DNA from: Planctomycetaceae bacterium
GTDB taxonomy: Bacteria; Planctomycetota; Planctomycetia; Pirellulales; Pirellulaceae
Assembly (NCBI GenBank): GCA_007127095.1
Contig: SKZY01000021.1
Coordinates: forward strand, 1 to 38,544
DNA length: 38,544 nt
Reading direction: 5' to 3'
This document shows positions 1-8,100 of the stretch, one piece after another. How positions within the stretch are numbered: position 1 is the stretch's first letter; each line of letters starts with the position of its first letter. A program made the translations under genes and the position numbers. The notes under the pieces are model-generated. The model was given only the letters and a program-made list of their open reading frames with translations. It was not told the origin of the DNA and made no database searches.

Positions 1-56
1 GGAGTCGGTTTTGGTTGACGCCGCGTGATGGTCTCCAACCCTCAGCTCGTCCCCAG

Positions 57-88
57 CCCTTCTCACCCGTCGAGCTGGTGAAGAAGGG
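57..88. repeat. Imperfect inverted repeat (hairpin)
   Basis: The arms cccttct-cacc and ggtg-a-agaaggg can pair around a loop of about ten bases. No gene is seen on either side within the window, and no T-run follows, so this is not a convincing intrinsic terminator. It could be the 3' end structure of a gene lying before the window or a dispersed palindrome. Confidence 0.35.
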
Positions 89-120
89 AGCCGGAGTAAG
101 CATCTTGCGGCAAAATAAGT

Positions 121-179
121 GTCGCCTTTCGCTCCGCGAAAGTAGCGTTCTGGCGTTCTTTCGTGGAGCGAAAGGCGAC
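121..179. repeat. Long palindromic repeat, 22-bp arms
   Basis: Bases 121-142 and 158-179 are reverse complements with a single mismatch, which becomes a G-U pair in RNA. They enclose a 15-base loop. The core of the arm is ctttcgctccgcgaaag, which is itself palindromic. From memory, very similar palindromes are scattered through Rhodopirellula-type genomes and create false reading frames containing RLSLRESS, as happens here. It is most likely a REP/MITE-like dispersed element. It has no open frame of its own. Confidence 0.7.
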
Positions 180-353
180 TATGAAAATCCGCATGATGCT
201 AATGTGTTCCGTGCTTCGGTTTTTGGCTCTCGGCTTTTGCTTTTCGGCCTCGGGGTGGTGGTTCGGGGGACGGCAGTCCCAGACGCGAATGCCAGGCTCA
301 GCGCCGCCATTGCAAAGATCGCGGAGGCTCGGTAGCCTGCTTTTCGTCGGTAA

Positions 354-380
354 AGCGGAGGTTGCTTTGCAAACCCCGCT
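354..380. repeat. Inverted repeat upstream of the isomerase gene
   Basis: Two 11-base arms beginning agcgg and ending ccgct pair with two mismatches around a ctttg loop, flanked by taaa and aaac. The repeat lies about 50 bases before the TTG start at 434, so it would fall in the leader or promoter region of that gene. Its role is unknown. Apart from this and the two repeats before it, bases 1-433 hold nothing I can support. Confidence 0.4.
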
Positions 381-433
381 AAACACAACTCCGGCCGGTT
401 CGGACCACCCGCTCGCTTGGAAGGATTGGCCGC

Positions 434-1267
434 TTGTCTGCCGCTTTGGATCGCTTGGCCGTTCATACGATCACGACGAAACCTTGGACGTTGGCCGAGG
501 CGGCGGATCGCTATGCCCGTCGCGGAATCGGCGGGATCAGCGTTTGGGTTGAAGCGATCGAGGGGATGACCGCCACAGCGGCGCGGCGGATCGTCGATGA
601 TGCCGGACTGCGGGTCCCGGCGCTGGTCCGCGGCGGTTTTTTTTGTGACCCGAGCGAAAGCGAACGTAACCGCCGAATCGATCGCAATCGTGAACTGATT
701 GCAACCGCGGCCGAACTCGGGGCGGAAATGTTGGTGTTGGTCGTCGGGGCGACGCCCGGAACGCCGTTGGACCGGCAACGGGGCTGGGTCAGCGACGGTA
801 TCGAGGCACTGCTCCCCGAGGCGCAAGCGGCCGGCGTCAAGCTGGCGATCGAGCCGCTGCACCCGATGTATGCGGCCGATAAAAGCTGCATCAATCGGAT
901 CGCCGAAGCCCGCCATATCTGCCAGCGACTCGATCACGCCAGCGTCGGTGTTGCGGTCGACGTCTACCACGTCTGGTGGGACCCCGATCTCGAACTCGAG
1001 ATCACCCGGCTCGGTGAGACCCGGACGTTGTTCGCTTTCCATCTGTGTGATTGGCGGGTCCCGACCCGAGACATGCTGAACGACCGAGCCTTGATGGGCG
1101 ATGGTTGTATCGACTTGGCCGGCATCACCGCCGCGGTTCGCCTCGCCGGTTTCGACGGCTGGGACGAAGTCGAAATCTTTTCCGAGGAGCATTGGCGCGA
1201 AGATCAGGACCAATTTCTGGACCGGATCGTCGAGCGTTACCGGCTACTCGAGAGTCGTCACGGCTAG
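434..1267 (+). CDS. Sugar-phosphate isomerase/epimerase-like TIM barrel protein
   Basis: This 277-residue protein has the pattern of the xylose isomerase-like TIM barrel family (AP endonuclease 2 fold). These are cytoplasmic enzymes acting on sugars, inositol or hydroxypyruvate with a divalent metal. Visible landmarks are IEPLHP (glutamate metal ligand, near 137), [10 protein letters not shown] (near 172, with Asp and His ligands), FHLCDWR (near 200) and a final EVEIFSE (near 245). No signal peptide or membrane segment is seen. The start is TTG: AAGGA at 421-425 lies 8 bases upstream, and the next in-frame ATG would remove the first barrel strand. Its stop overlaps the stop of the convergent gene by 4 bases. 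The exact substrate cannot be read from the sequence, because the family is functionally diverse. Confidence 0.85.
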   Translation: MSAALDRLAVHTITTKPWTLAEAADRYARRGIGGISVWVEAIEGMTATAARRIVDDAGLRVPALVRGGFFCDPSESERNRRIDRNRELIATAAELGAEMLVLVVGATPGTPLDRQRGWVSDGIEALLPEAQAAGVKLAIEPLHPMYAADKSCINRIAEARHICQRLDHASVGVAVDVYHVWWDPDLELEITRLGETRTLFAFHLCDWRVPTRDMLNDRALMGDGCIDLAGITAAVRLAGFDGWDEVEIFSEEHWREDQDQFLDRIVERYRLLESRHG

Positions 1268-1683
1268 CTCGGCGACCGCAAGCGACCGGCACTGGTCTGA
1301 AAGAACTTTTGACGCCGGGCGGCCTGTGACTGGTCGGCGGCGGCTCGTTGACCCTGTTGGACCGAGATCAAGTCCTGGCGATTGGCCGCGCAATAGCCGC
1401 AGCCGATGACTTCGATATGAAAGCGGATGTAGGCATCTGCCTCCGGTTCGAGCACGCCCAGCAACGATTGGCCGAGTTCATCACGGCTGGGGCACGACAG
1501 CCGGTTGCGTCTCCAAATCACTCCCAGGCTATGTAACCCCGCGTCTTGGCGGCCGATGATGGTCAGCAACCGGTCGCGCAAATCGGCATCTGACCGGAGA
1601 CGCCGCTCGATCTCCGCCAGTTGTTCCGCAGGCAACGCCTCGTCGAGATAGGCAGTCAACGCGGCGTCACTCGGGGCGTTCAT
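1264..1683 (-). CDS. Small anti-sigma-like protein with a CxxC motif, function unknown
   Basis: This 139-residue soluble protein starts at an ATG that overlaps the ccoP stop (ATGA), so translational coupling to the oxidase operon is likely. Residues 8-40 ([20 protein letters not shown] and the following acidic-Leu-Arg segment) resemble the N-terminal helix pattern of zinc-finger anti-sigma factors. A GCGYCAAN motif near residue 95 gives a single CxxC pair. There is no membrane segment and no complete H-x3-C-x2-C finger, so a true anti-sigma role is uncertain. The C-terminus is rich in Gln, Arg and Ala and probably flexible. Possible roles are a redox- or metal-sensing partner, or an assembly factor for the oxidase. 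I infer these from position only. Confidence 0.7.
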   Translation of the reverse strand: MNAPSDAALTAYLDEALPAEQLAEIERRLRSDADLRDRLLTIIGRQDAGLHSLGVIWRRNRLSCPSRDELGQSLLGVLEPEADAYIRFHIEVIGCGYCAANRQDLISVQQGQRAAADQSQAARRQKFFQTSAGRLRSPS

Positions 1684-2348
1684 GGCTCCGACTCGGCCTC
1701 GTCAGCGGATGCCTCGTCGTTGGCTTCCTCTGCGTCAGGCGACTCTTCGGCGGCCGGTTCGGGCCAAGGCGGGATGATATTGCCTTCGGGCCCTTTCGGG
1801 TTTGCCGGGCTGGTACCGCGGAGTGAGGCGACGAAGCTGGAGACCAGGATCTGCTCATTCATGACGAGCCGATTCTTCCAGGCCGGCATCGCTCCGGCAG
1901 CGGCGCCGTTCTGTACCACCCTCAAAATGTCCGTGATTTCCCGAACATTCTTAAAGTGCTCGTCGGCCAGATTGGGGCCGACGATGCCGCCTCCATCGAT
2001 GCCGTGACAAGAAGCACAGTTGGTGCGATAGACCGATTCGCCTACTTTCACCCATCCCGGATCGTTCATCATCCTGACGAGGGTCGCTTCGTCGGGTTTC
2101 AACTCGCCGATCTCGGCGAATTGAAGTCGCATGTTTTCGCCGAGCGCGACGTCATACTTTTCGGCCACACTGCGACCGGGCGCGCCGAAATGGTAGTAGG
2201 GCAGATAGAGCAGGCTGTAGACGATCGAGCCGACAAACAGCCATTTCCACCAGCCCGGCAGCGGGTTGTCATATTCTTGGATGCCGTCAAACGCGTGGCC
2301 GACCAGCGGCACATCGTCGAGCGGGACGTCGTTTTGTCTATCAGCCAT
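1680..2348 (-). CDS. ccoP: cbb3 cytochrome c oxidase subunit III (CcoP/FixP), single haem c
   Basis: This is the membrane-anchored c-type cytochrome that feeds electrons to the cbb3 oxidase. The N-terminus (HAFDGIQEYDNPLPGWW, residues 18-34) is the FixP_N signature and is followed by one transmembrane helix (about 36-54). A single haem-binding motif CASCH lies at 111-115, with GAMPAW (near 153) supplying the methionine ligand. Classical CcoP has two CxxCH domains in about 300 residues. This one has 222 residues and one haem, and ends in a Glu/Ala-rich acidic tail. The ATG at 2348 is preferred because AGGA stands 8 bases before it. A GTG 24 bases upstream is also in frame. The start overlaps ccoQ by 8 bases. 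Confidence 0.9.
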   Translation of the reverse strand: MADRQNDVPLDDVPLVGHAFDGIQEYDNPLPGWWKWLFVGSIVYSLLYLPYYHFGAPGRSVAEKYDVALGENMRLQFAEIGELKPDEATLVRMMNDPGWVKVGESVYRTNCASCHGIDGGGIVGPNLADEHFKNVREITDILRVVQNGAAAGAMPAWKNRLVMNEQILVSSFVASLRGTSPANPKGPEGNIIPPWPEPAAEESPDAEEANDEASADEAESEP

Positions 2349-2520
2349 CTCGGGGGTCCTCAACACGATCACTCAAAGGGATCGAAGCATATCGATCGGT
2401 GGTGCGGCGGCTCAGCCGCATGGTCCCGTACACCAAACCAACGAAAGCGACCACGAACAAACCGAGGGCGATCTCCGCAGTCCGGCTGTAGTCGATCGAA
2501 GTGATGACGTCTCGTAACAT
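2341..2520 (-). CDS. ccoQ: cbb3 oxidase small subunit CcoQ/FixQ
   Basis: This 59-residue frame runs from an ATG at 2520 to a TGA at 2341-2343, exactly between ccoNO and ccoP. It begins MLRDVITSIDYSRTAEIALG, continues with one hydrophobic helix (about residues 17-33) and ends in a basic then polar tail. The order N/O-Q-P, the size and the single-helix layout match CcoQ, which stabilises the cbb3 complex. It starts 9 bases after the ccoNO stop and overlaps the ccoP ATG by 8 bases (ATGGCTGA), so all three genes are probably translated from one message. CcoQ proteins diverge strongly, so the call rests on context and topology rather than on motif identity. Confidence 0.85.
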   Translation of the reverse strand: MLRDVITSIDYSRTAEIALGLFVVAFVGLVYGTMRLSRRTTDRYASIPLSDRVEDPRDG

Positions 2521-2529
2521 TCATCCAAC

Positions 2530-4917
2530 TCAAAGTGGGGCCGAATCATCTTCATCGGGGGTATCTTCATCGGGGGCGGTCGCTCCGCCACCAACGTCTT
2601 CAACCGCTTCCTCCGTCGTGGCATCACCAGCCGCTTCGGAATCGGTCTCGGCCGGCCGTGTCAGGTCGACCCCCAGTCGCTGCAAGTAGGCGATCAGCGC
2701 GACCGCTTGTGTCTCGATCAGCAACACGTCGCCCCGTTTTACCGGGCCACCCTGCGAAACGATTTCGGCGGCGATGACTTCGGCCTGCTCGCGGGCCATC
2801 TGTGGAGCCTCGTCGAGTTCTCGGTCGTAGGGCGCCCCGAGCAGGTGGGCCGCGCGGACGCGATCGGTGATCTGCTTGAAATCGAGACGATTGACCAGCA
2901 GGTGTTCGTAGTTCGGCATCACCGAACCGGGCGAAACCTGTTCGGGGTCTTCGAAGTGCAGCCAATGCCAGAAACTGCTTCGCAAGCCGCCTTCGCGGGC
3001 CAAGTCGGGACCGATCCGCCGGCTACCCCACTGGAACGGTCGGTCGTAGATCGATTCGCCCGGCTTGCTGTATTCCCCATAGCGTTTGGTCTCGGCGACG
3101 ATCGGACGGATCATCTGCGAGTGGCAGTTGAAACAGCCTTCGGCGACGTAAATATCTCGTCCGGCCAGTTCGAGCGGCGTGTACGGTTTGACTGAGGCGA
3201 TCGTCGGAACGTTGCCGCGGATCAAGAACGTCGGGATGACCTCAAATAAGGTAGCGATCACCACAGCCAGCAGAGTCAACACGGTGAACTTGACAGGGAG
3301 TCGTTCCCAGGAACGGTGCCAATCCATCCGGGCCCAAGCCTCGACCCGTTTGCCGAGTTCGAGTACGGGCTTGTCTTCCAGCGAACTGGCAGCGACCCGT
3401 TCGACGTCTCGGTAAGGGCCCAAGCGGGCCGCCGTGTAGGTCGGTTCGTCATAGACAGCGGGACGGGCTCGCCAGGTCATCAAAAAGTTAAGCACCAGCA
3501 TCAACATCCCGCTGAGGAACAGCAGGCCGCCGAAAATCCGGATCGTCCAGTGCGGTACGATCGTCTGGACGGTTTCGATGAAGTCGGGATAGACCAACCG
3601 GCCGGTTTCGTCCATCTCTCGCCACATCAGGCCCTGAGTCAATCCGGCTGCATAAATCGGCACGATGTAAACCAGGATCCCGATCGTCGCGACCCAGAAG
3701 TGCCAGGTCGCCAGTTTGGAACTCCAGAGCGGCGTCTGGAAAAGTCGCGGGAGCAACCAGTAGAGCATTCCGAAGGTCATCATGCCGTTCCAGCCCAGCG
3801 CCCCGGAATGGACGTGGGCGATCGTCCAGTCGGTGTAGTGCGACAGCGAGTTGACGCTTTTGATGCTCAATAACGGCCCCTCGAACGTCGCCATGCCGTA
3901 GAAGGTGATCCCGACGACGAAAAACTTCAACACCGGATCGGTGGCGACTTTGTGCCAGGCCCCACGCAGCGTCAGCAGGCCGTTGATCATGCCACCCCAC
4001 GACGGCATCCACAGCATCAGGCTGAACAGCATCCCCATCGTGCTAGCCCACTCGGGCAGCGCGGTGTAATGCAGGTGGTGGGGGCCGGCCCAAATGTAAA
4101 TGAAGACCAGCGACCAGAAGTGGAGGATACTGAGTTTGTAGCTGAAGACCGGACGTTCGGCGGCTTTGGGCAGGAAATAGTACATCAACCCCAGGAACGG
4201 GGTCGTCAGGAAGAACGCCACGGCGTTGTGACCGTACCACCACTGCATGAACGCGTCTTGCACGCCGGCGTACAGTGAATAACTCTTGAACCAACCGACC
4301 GGCACGACCAGGTTGTTAAAAACATGCAACAGGGCGACGGTAACGACCGTGGCGATGTAGAACCAGAGTGCGACATACATATGCCGCTCGCGGCGTGTGA
4401 TCAGCGTCATCATGAAGTTGACGCCGAAAAAACCGACCCAGACGACGGCGATCGCGATATCGATCGGCCATTCGAGTTCCGCATACTCCTTGCTCTGAGT
4501 GATCCCCAACGGCAGCGTGATCGCCGCGGCGAGGATGATCAATTGCCAGCCCCAGAAATGGAGCAGTCCCAGCGTATCGCTCCACATCCGGCATTTGCAC
4601 AACCGCTGGGTGCTGTAATAGATCGCGGCAAAAATCGCATTTCCCGCGAAGGCGAAGATCGCGGCGTTGGTGTGCAGCGGCCGCAACCGACCGAATGTCA
4701 GGAATTCGCCGTAGGGCCCGAGTTCGAAAAACAGCTTGGGCATCACCATCAGTGAAGCGACGATCGTACCGACCAGCATCGCCACGGCCCCCCACAGGAC
4801 GGTCGCCGCGGCGAACATACGGGTGATCGAATCGTTGTACTGAAACGATTCCAGTTCGCCGCCGGGATGTTCACCGGACGATTGCGACTCGCTCACTGGG
4901 GTGACGGCGTTGGCCAT
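2530..4917 (-). CDS. ccoNO: Fused cbb3 cytochrome c oxidase subunits I and II (CcoN-CcoO)
   Basis: This 795-residue fusion carries the oxygen-reducing core and the haem-c subunit of a high-affinity terminal oxidase in the inner membrane. The first 500 residues or so are CcoN, with about 12 membrane helices. HTNAAIFAFAGN (His82) is a low-spin haem ligand. WWYGHNAVAFF and HHLHYT hold CuB ligands, and IAHVHSGALGWNG holds the haem ligands. The CcoO part has one anchor helix (about 552-570), CFNCH at 595-599 and a later PNYEHLL methionine-ligand region (M of VMPNY). The tail is very acidic. Fused CcoNO is known in Bacteroidetes and Planctomycetes. The start is set at the ATG with GGAG 10 bases upstream. 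A start 45 bases further upstream is in frame but adds no conserved sequence. Confidence 0.95.
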   Translation of the reverse strand: MANAVTPVSESQSSGEHPGGELESFQYNDSITRMFAAATVLWGAVAMLVGTIVASLMVMPKLFFELGPYGEFLTFGRLRPLHTNAAIFAFAGNAIFAAIYYSTQRLCKCRMWSDTLGLLHFWGWQLIILAAAITLPLGITQSKEYAELEWPIDIAIAVVWVGFFGVNFMMTLITRRERHMYVALWFYIATVVTVALLHVFNNLVVPVGWFKSYSLYAGVQDAFMQWWYGHNAVAFFLTTPFLGLMYYFLPKAAERPVFSYKLSILHFWSLVFIYIWAGPHHLHYTALPEWASTMGMLFSLMLWMPSWGGMINGLLTLRGAWHKVATDPVLKFFVVGITFYGMATFEGPLLSIKSVNSLSHYTDWTIAHVHSGALGWNGMMTFGMLYWLLPRLFQTPLWSSKLATWHFWVATIGILVYIVPIYAAGLTQGLMWREMDETGRLVYPDFIETVQTIVPHWTIRIFGGLLFLSGMLMLVLNFLMTWRARPAVYDEPTYTAARLGPYRDVERVAASSLEDKPVLELGKRVEAWARMDWHRSWERLPVKFTVLTLLAVVIATLFEVIPTFLIRGNVPTIASVKPYTPLELAGRDIYVAEGCFNCHSQMIRPIVAETKRYGEYSKPGESIYDRPFQWGSRRIGPDLAREGGLRSSFWHWLHFEDPEQVSPGSVMPNYEHLLVNRLDFKQITDRVRAAHLLGAPYDRELDEAPQMAREQAEVIAAEIVSQGGPVKRGDVLLIETQAVALIAYLQRLGVDLTRPAETDSEAAGDATTEEAVEDVGGGATAPDEDTPDEDDSAPL

Positions 4918-5135
4918 CTCGATGATTCTCCAAAAAAAACCGACCCGATGACTCATTCGCAACGGTTCGCCGACGACACCGCCACCCGCGGTAGACGTCC
5001 GAAGTGGGTGTTGTATTGACGCCGCGGGATCGGCTTTTGAGAACCGATCGTCACGCCGCCATCGCAGTTAGTCGCGACATGGTACCTGATCTTATCGTCG
5101 CTGTGATCGGTGATCGACAGCGGTATCTTGACGCA

Positions 5136-5158
5136 TCCCCGCCGCGGTGAGCCGGGGA
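5136..5158 (-). terminator. GC-rich hairpin just after the PKS-NRPS gene
   Basis: A perfect 6-bp stem (tccccg / cgggga) with an 11-base loop lies 7 bases beyond the stop of the minus-strand synthetase gene. No U-run follows on that strand, so at best it is a weak or Rho-assisted stop, or a 3'-end stabiliser. The rest of the gap to the oxidase start at 4917 shows no further gene. Confidence 0.3.
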
Positions 5159-5164
5159 CGACTC

Positions 5165-8100
5165 TCAGCGACGCAATTCGACGGCGAACCGGTCGGCAAG
5201 GTGTCGCCAATCTTCGATCGCCAGACGTTTGGGGTTGAAGGTCCAGCGGATCACGAGCCGGTCGCCACGCAGTTCCAGATCGAGTTCCAGCGGATGAGGC
5301 CGTGGCAATTGACCGGACCGGGAATTGCCACTGAGCTGACGATCGACCGTGACCGGAAGCGACCCTTCGTCAACGATCCGGCCTAAATAATTGAAACGCA
5401 AAATCGCCGGTCGCACCGTTGCGAGTCGGTGCCGGGTTTCGACGTCGCCGTAAGTCCGCAGCAGTTCGAAGCCGTGGCCGTCGTCATCGAGGCCGTGGAG
5501 GTCGTGTTCGATCCGTTGCGACAATTCGCCACCCGAACGGGTGGAGTCGGCATCGCCGCACTCGATATCATAGGGGAACATGCTGACCAACCAACCGACG
5601 GTCCGAGCGGGATAGACATCGGGCCAGACGACGTTTCGGCCACTGCGTTCGATATCGACGCGGAGCGAATCGAGGCCGCTCCAGCGACGATACGCCCTGC
5701 CGAGTGCGGCCAGCAACCGGGCCGTCGTCGACCAAGGCGATGCCGTCCCATCGTGGCTGTCGGGGTTACCGATCGCCAGCGCGGGGCCGGGTTCAACCTC
5801 CATGGTCTCATGGACCGCATCTCCCACCCAATCGCCGTCATCGCTCAGCAGCGTAGCCGGGCAGCGAGGGCTGGCTTCGGCCAGACGGAGCCAGCGTTCG
5901 CGTTGCGAGTCGAGTCGCCCGGCCTGCACGATGGATCGCATCCGGTTGGCCAAATTGCCACTGCCCGGCAGCGGTGTCGGTTCAAACGAGTTATCAAGCT
6001 GGTAGGCCAACAAGAGGTCTTCGGCCACGATCCGCAGCGACACCGGATCGATCGCCCAGTGGTGAGCGGTGATCGCCAAAGTGCCCTCCGACTGCTGCGA
6101 CGGGAACCATAAAAAACGAACCGGTGGCGTGTTGAGGATGTCGGTCTCGCGGCACGCTTGCCGGACTGCGGTGGCGATCATTTCGCTCGCATCGCCGCTC
6201 GCGGAATCGGTCGCGATGATCCGTAGCGTGTCGTCCGCAGCGGTTTTTGGGAACGTCTGCTGCCAATCGCCATCACACCGCGACGGCCGTGACCGCAAGG
6301 CATCGTGACGGTCGAGCACCCGCTCAACGGCACGCCGGAAGCGGTCGGGCTCGAGTGATTCGGTCAATCGCAACACCAGCCGCAGATGATCGTGGCTGGG
6401 CAGGTCCGGATGACGCCGCACCCATTCGGCTTGAGCGGGTAACAAGGCCGCTTCGGTGACCGGTTCGAACGCTGCGGGATTCGACTGAGTAGCGGCCAGC
6501 CCCGCGGCGAGTTCGCGAACGGTTTGCCACCGCAACAAGTCGGCCGGACGGCAGCGGTAGCCGAGATCACTCAGCGCGGCGACGAGCTGAATCGCCAGCA
6601 GCGAATCGCCGCCGAGCGAAAAGAAATTGTCATACGCACCGACACGTTCGATCCGCAACAGATCGGCCCAAACGGCGGCCAATTCGGATTCCAGTCCCTC
6701 GTCGGGCGTGACGAAACCCGAGGAGGCGATCGATTCGCGGCGATCGGGCGGCGGCAACGCTCGGCGGTCGACCTTGCCGTGGGGCGACAACGGGATCGCG
6801 TCGAGGATCACGACCGCCGAGGGAACCAATTGGGGCGGTAATTGGTCGCGGAGCCCGGCAAGGATCGTCTCGGTCGTGGCCGTCGCTGTGGCGGCGAGGG
6901 TGACGTAAGCGACCAACCGCGGTTGGCCCGGCGTGTCTTGACGAACGATCGCCACCGCCCGTTCGATCCCAGGCAATCGGCCCAACGCCGCTTCGACTTC
7001 ACCCAGTTCGATCCGATATCCGCGGATCTTGACCTGGTGATCGACCCGGCCGATGAACTCCAGCAGTCCGTCGCCGTTCCAGCGACAGAGATCGCCGGTG
7101 GCGTACATCGCCGTACCGTCACAGGCGATCGGATCGGCGACAAACTTGGCGACCGTGAGCTCGGCGTCGTTGATATAGCCGGCGCCGACACAGACGCCGC
7201 CGACGAACAACTGGCCGACGACTCCCGGCGGTACCGGGGAGCGGGATTCATCGAGCACATACAATCGACACCCCGACACCGGGCGGCCGATTGGGACGTC
7301 GGTCGATTCATCACCCCGCTCCGAACCGACCAGGTGGTAGGCGACGACATCACTGCACTCGGTCGGCCCGTAACTGTTCACCAGTTGGGCCCGACACCAC
7401 GGTCGTCCTCGCCAATCGGCCAAACGGTCCAAGTCGATCGGTTCGCCGCCGAGCACCACGGCGCGGAGCGAACCGAGACGTGACGGGTCGAGGTTGGCGG
7501 TGTGAGCGACGATCGGATAAAAGTTGCTGGGCGTGCAGTTGACGATACTGATCTCGCCTCGCCCGATCTCGGTACCGATCGTCTCCGGGTCGAACGGACC
7601 GCTGGGGGCGAGATGCAACTGACCACCGATCAACAGCGGTGCGAAGAGGTTCTTTTGGGTCAGATCGAACCCGTGCGAGGTGACGACCAGGACACGGTCG
7701 GCGGCCGACCAGCGAAACTCATGTAGGTACCACTGCAACAGGTTGGCAAAGCCGCGATGCTTCACCGCGGCCCCCTTCGGCTGTCCGGTCGAGCCTGAAG
7801 TGAAAATGATGTAGGCGATGTCGTCGAGGTCGACGGCGACGTCCGGGTTCGACGCGTCGAGGTGACTCAGCTCTTGCCGCCGTGGCGACAGGATCGGTAA
7901 TTCCTCGCCGAGCCCCGCCAGGTCGAGGCCATCGTCGCCGATCAGGGCGACCATCCCACTGGTCTCGATCATGTGACGCAAGCGGGCCGGTGGATAGTTC
8001 AGGTCGAGCGGCACGTAAGCGGCTCCGACCTTCCACACCGCCAACAGCGCCGCGATCAATTCGGGACACCGTGGCAGGGCGATCCCGACCGCTTGACCGG

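Noticed and set aside
15-552. Two plus-strand frames (15-335 and 163-552) before the isomerase gene
   Set aside because: Both read through the long palindrome and have no family features. The second also overlaps the isomerase gene out of frame. The palindrome-derived RLSLRESS segment is typical of false frames.
179-1213. Long minus-strand frame of 344 codons opposite the isomerase gene
   Set aside because: It is a shadow of the GC-rich coding strand. The plus-strand protein has clear TIM-barrel motifs and a good ribosome site.
4953-5210. 85-codon minus-strand frame between ccoNO and the synthetase
   Set aside because: It overlaps the synthetase end out of frame and is low in conserved-type residues. 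It has no ribosome site.
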